Shown one piece after another: positions 62,401 to 64,000 of a DNA stretch of 64,000 bases. The stretch covers positions 186,001 to 250,000 of the forward strand of contig JAIXSO010000047.1 in NCBI GenBank assembly GCA_027484685.1. The letters are read 5' to 3'. The notes beneath the pieces are model-generated. The model was not told the DNA's origin, did no database searches, and saw nothing but the letters and a program-made list of their open reading frames with translations. How positions within the stretch are numbered: the stretch's first letter is position 1; each line of letters begins with the position of its first letter. Origin of the DNA: Bacteroidota bacterium. Lineage in GTDB: Bacteria > Bacteroidota > Bacteroidia > UKL13-3. Made by a program: the position numbers and the translations under genes.

Positions 62401-64000
62401 TTTGTTCTTCTGAGTAATAGACAGGTTTTTTAAAAGGATTCTCTTCATTTCCTAAAAGAGGTTCATAGCTGGCTACGCCACTAGATATTACTTTATCAAC
62501 TCCATTCTCTTTTTCAATTTTTGTATATTCAAATACTTGTCCGTAAGTTTTTGAACTTGCATTTCCTGTTGGCTCCATAGTATTCCATTCATCTGAAAGT
62601 ACTAATTTTTTCACTCTGCACCCACCTCCATATTTAAAACCATTTAAATTATTTAAACGTATCCATGTTTTATTAACATTTATTTCCGAAGCATAAGCAG
62701 CATTTCTTAACTTTTTGTTCGCATCTTGAAAACTGCTTATTACATCTGGAATAAAACCTACAATTGTTTTAACAATACTTATTGCACTTTGAGCAAAACC
62801 ATTTCCCTTTTTCATTAAATTGGCACCAGGGTTTATTAAGTAAGGCATATTTAACCTAGTAAACTGCCAAGAAGATTTAGCAATCGGGTTTGTTAAGTCA
62901 TCTACTTCGTCCGAAACCTTAACTTTTTCTATTTTTACCCAACCAACTTTGATTCCATTTTTGATTACAATACCAGCATCAATGGGTTTGGCATAACCTT
63001 TTATTGGCTCATATGAACTATTTACATCTAAAATATTTCTATAGTTAGCATAATCAAGTTCTTTATTGTCCAAATTAACCATAGCATTATAATACAAATC
63101 CGTTTGATTGGCTAAAGCCATTTTTTTAAAATAATCATCACTTAAGCTTTGGTCTTGAAGTTGAACAAAGATTAAATCATTAGTTGTGTAAGTATTTTGA
63201 AATGAATTATTCTTTACATATAGTTTGTTAGAAGGATTATCACTTATACTAGACCCTAATCCAAGTACTTGATACATTTGCATAGCTTTCTTATCTTGAA
63301 CATAAGCATAATCGTCAGATTCGTAAGAAACGGTTATTTTACCACCAGTTGGAAGTCCAATTTCTGTTAAATTCCATGCTTGTGTATATTTATCAGCAGA
63401 ATCTTTATTTTGTTCAACATATGGAAACTCTGACGTTAAAGGCTTTGTAAAATCATTACAAGTTGCATTTTCATTATGCTTAAAATTACCCCAACGATCA
63501 TATCCTTTTAAATTATATGAATAATTAGTAGAAGTATAATTATAACCAAAATTATAAACATTATATTTTCCTTTTGATGAATTACCATAGGTAAAATAAA
63601 TTTTTTCTAAAGTTAATTTACCATTTTGAGCACCTGATACATTTTTGTCTATATTGTTATCTATTCCTGGGCATAATTTATAGTTGTAAACAAAATAAAC
63701 ACTTTTAATAGGAGGGCCATCAAGATTTGATTTCGAAAAAAGTTTGATACTATCTAATTTATAAGAAACTAACTGATTATTTAATCCACCATGAATACCT
63801 AATGTACCATATCCATCTTTACGAGCACTGACATAGAATTTTGCTATATGATTTCTACCCTCTATTGAACTTACATGCCAAATTTCTTTTTCTCCATAAA
63901 TGATTGAGGCGTTATCATCATAATTGTCATTATAATAACCTCTATTATAACTTGCTTTATCTTGTTCATAAGGCACTCTCCATTTGTAGGCATCATGGTA
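59483..64000 (-). CDS. Giant RHS-associated secreted protein (5' partial)
   Basis: The frame is open to the right edge of the window, where it reads YHDAYKWRVPYEQDK, so the true start lies outside; the visible part is about 1505 residues. The content is beta-rich: RWGNFKHNENATCNDF, GLPTGGKITVSYESDDYAYVQDKKAM, KTWIRLNNLNGFKYGGGCRVKKLVLSDEW, FDSETGDVLLTKTENEFND, a carbohydrate-binding-like segment near the end (SVSHTGVSSYKGNQSFQVQYLP, YIISAWVKVG, YFDDFRVYPIDGLMKSYVYD) and a final YD-type unit NYATFYEYDEEGNLARIKKETERG. Such proteins accompany RHS giants in Bacteroidota. It is the first visible gene of the RHS operon. Role unknown. Confidence 0.85.
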   Translation of the reverse strand, partial: YHDAYKWRVPYEQDKASYNRGYYNDNYDDNASIIYGEKEIWHVSSIEGRNHIAKFYVSARKDGYGTLGIHGGLNNQLVSYKLDSIKLFSKSNLDGPPIKSVYFVYNYKLCPGIDNNIDKNVSGAQNGKLTLEKIYFTYGNSSKGKYNVYNFGYNYTSTNYSYNLKGYDRWGNFKHNENATCNDFTKPLTSEFPYVEQNKDSADKYTQAWNLTEIGLPTGGKITVSYESDDYAYVQDKKAMQMYQVLGLGSSISDNPSNKLYVKNNSFQNTYTTNDLIFVQLQDQSLSDDYFKKMALANQTDLYYNAMVNLDNKELDYANYRNILDVNSSYEPIKGYAKPIDAGIVIKNGIKVGWVKIEKVKVSDEVDDLTNPIAKSSWQFTRLNMPYLINPGANLMKKGNGFAQSAISIVKTIVGFIPDVISSFQDANKKLRNAAYASEINVNKTWIRLNNLNGFKYGGGCRVKKLVLSDEWNTMEPTGNASSKTYGQVFEYTKIEKENGVDKVISSGVASYEPLLGNEENPFKKPVYYSEEQKGIPDEEYFSEEPFGETYFPAAGVGYSRVTVKSISPDQNNVAANKTGKVVHEFYTAQDFPTKTSRTDIQVQQVRPNWIWDIFKSQVDDRLTASQGYMVELNDMHGKPKAVWNFSADKINEYNSSEAFSGVSYEYFADNVTKSLNNKVPVISPNNVVYDAIVGVDAELFADTRESTFRSESGGVQVNLDVFSIGIFPIPIPTGLPDLSNESTLFRSAVLMKVVNKYGILKSTTVFENSAELHTENILFDSETGDVLLTKTENEFNDYTYNSTYPAHWVYENMGPAYKNTGAIFTINAENATYDNFKLKVNGSTEDPSNYLVTGDEVELKYSTGSSHQWVYKTPDNKYVLLDLNGNIYNFPNTTNSYTIRVITSGRKNMQSLPVSQVVSIENPIVNNHLVHNTNTKILQTSVNEYKDNWPMYGCFETKCNSLNIYDETIEIMKYLLSTNQILMKDNKKTVLCSPMPCPFGAGNDQYSSLIELANSDSTYFKSIYRKYADSCGLATNGFYRSVVFGSGTSPEKKLINISYNLIGGTFNNKLVDYDNIRLNYGVTLLFEEDSNLVNEILQKEITSLTFEGTFDVNNSNFGFLNFTDDSKIEVQILPLGSEIRLCDYTIYKSDNVNPFRKNLVNNWKPYKNKVYLESRLTENNSVNTNIRKDGSFKNYTHYWNYGSNKWQANPSSNWQFTKEITKYHLTGNEAESKNPLEQYSSVVYSGITHMPIAVGQNIKHRNIIAENFEEGPYEDHYPICGSNNYKYRARFISPQYFYRDNGFNNDSVSHTGVSSYKGNQSFQVQYLPNDKTIDNGTNKFNLDTTNIFGTFSPDPGKYIISAWVKVGKDPKVSDYSNASIKLSFKTLTSNSELNIKPKGKIIEGWQRISEEFTIPNGIVRMNIGFENAGDSATYFDDFRVYPIDGLMKSYVYDKNHRLVAELDENNYATFYEYDEEGNLARIKKETERGIMTIKEVRSSFKKNN

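Overview
The window is AT-rich DNA from a member of the Bacteroidota, most likely from the Chitinophagales/Sphingobacteriales side. The evidence is two proteins with type IX secretion (Por) C-terminal sorting domains, a LytS/LytTR regulatory pair, TonB-C and DUF2490-type envelope proteins, giant RHS proteins of the kind found in this phylum, several exact TAnnTTTG promoter elements, and little Shine-Dalgarno signal. Several genes (OsmC, miaA, the primase-helicase, jetA) have no usable ATG and appear to start with TTG.

Layout. 1-4289: the end of an RND efflux pump that runs in frame into a TolC-like outer-membrane protein, a small secreted protein, and an overlapping LytS-type kinase/LytTR regulator pair. 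4290-20910: mostly ordinary chromosomal genes: a TonB-C/MORN protein, a VOC protein, two small unknowns, a BON protein, mnmE, a MalY-like aminotransferase overlapping a monooxygenase-thioredoxin fusion, a nine-PAS sensor without an ATPase domain, a periplasmic binding protein, an NAD(P)-binding protein, an AIM24/TIGR00266 protein and a DUF2490 protein. 21124-21964: three tandem cold-shock genes, each with its own terminator, followed by REP-like repeats. 22165-33317: alaS with an unusual insertion, an M23 peptidase, a T9SS cargo protein, a DbpA-like helicase, OsmC-CDGSH-miaA, terC-folD, and a secreted EEP-family nuclease/phosphatase.

33450-45200 looks like a defence island. A class II Fic protein and an AEP-primase/SF2-helicase of the TOTE-conflict type lie between two imperfect direct repeats about 4.4 kb apart. 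Just beyond the second repeat is a 3' stump of a di-haem oxidoreductase gene. A complete four-gene Wadjet (JetABCD) plasmid-defence operon follows on the minus strand, and behind jetA is about 460 bp of non-coding DNA made of three successive long imperfect hairpins.

45340-64000: a minus-strand cluster of very large secreted proteins. It holds a 1500-residue RHS-associated protein that is open at the right edge, a LolA-like secreted protein, a 3441-residue RHS protein ending in an RHS core and a C-terminal toxin-like domain resembling Ntox44, then small candidate immunity or orphan genes. The first genes overlap by ATGA, so they are probably translated together.

The most unusual items are the RND-TolC fusion with an internal signal peptide; two long homopolymers inside coding sequence (A17 in the pump fusion, T19 in the primase-helicase), which could act as frameshift switches; the roughly 80-residue AlaRS insertion; the repeat-bounded Fic/primase-helicase module; and the hairpin-rich non-coding block next to Wadjet.
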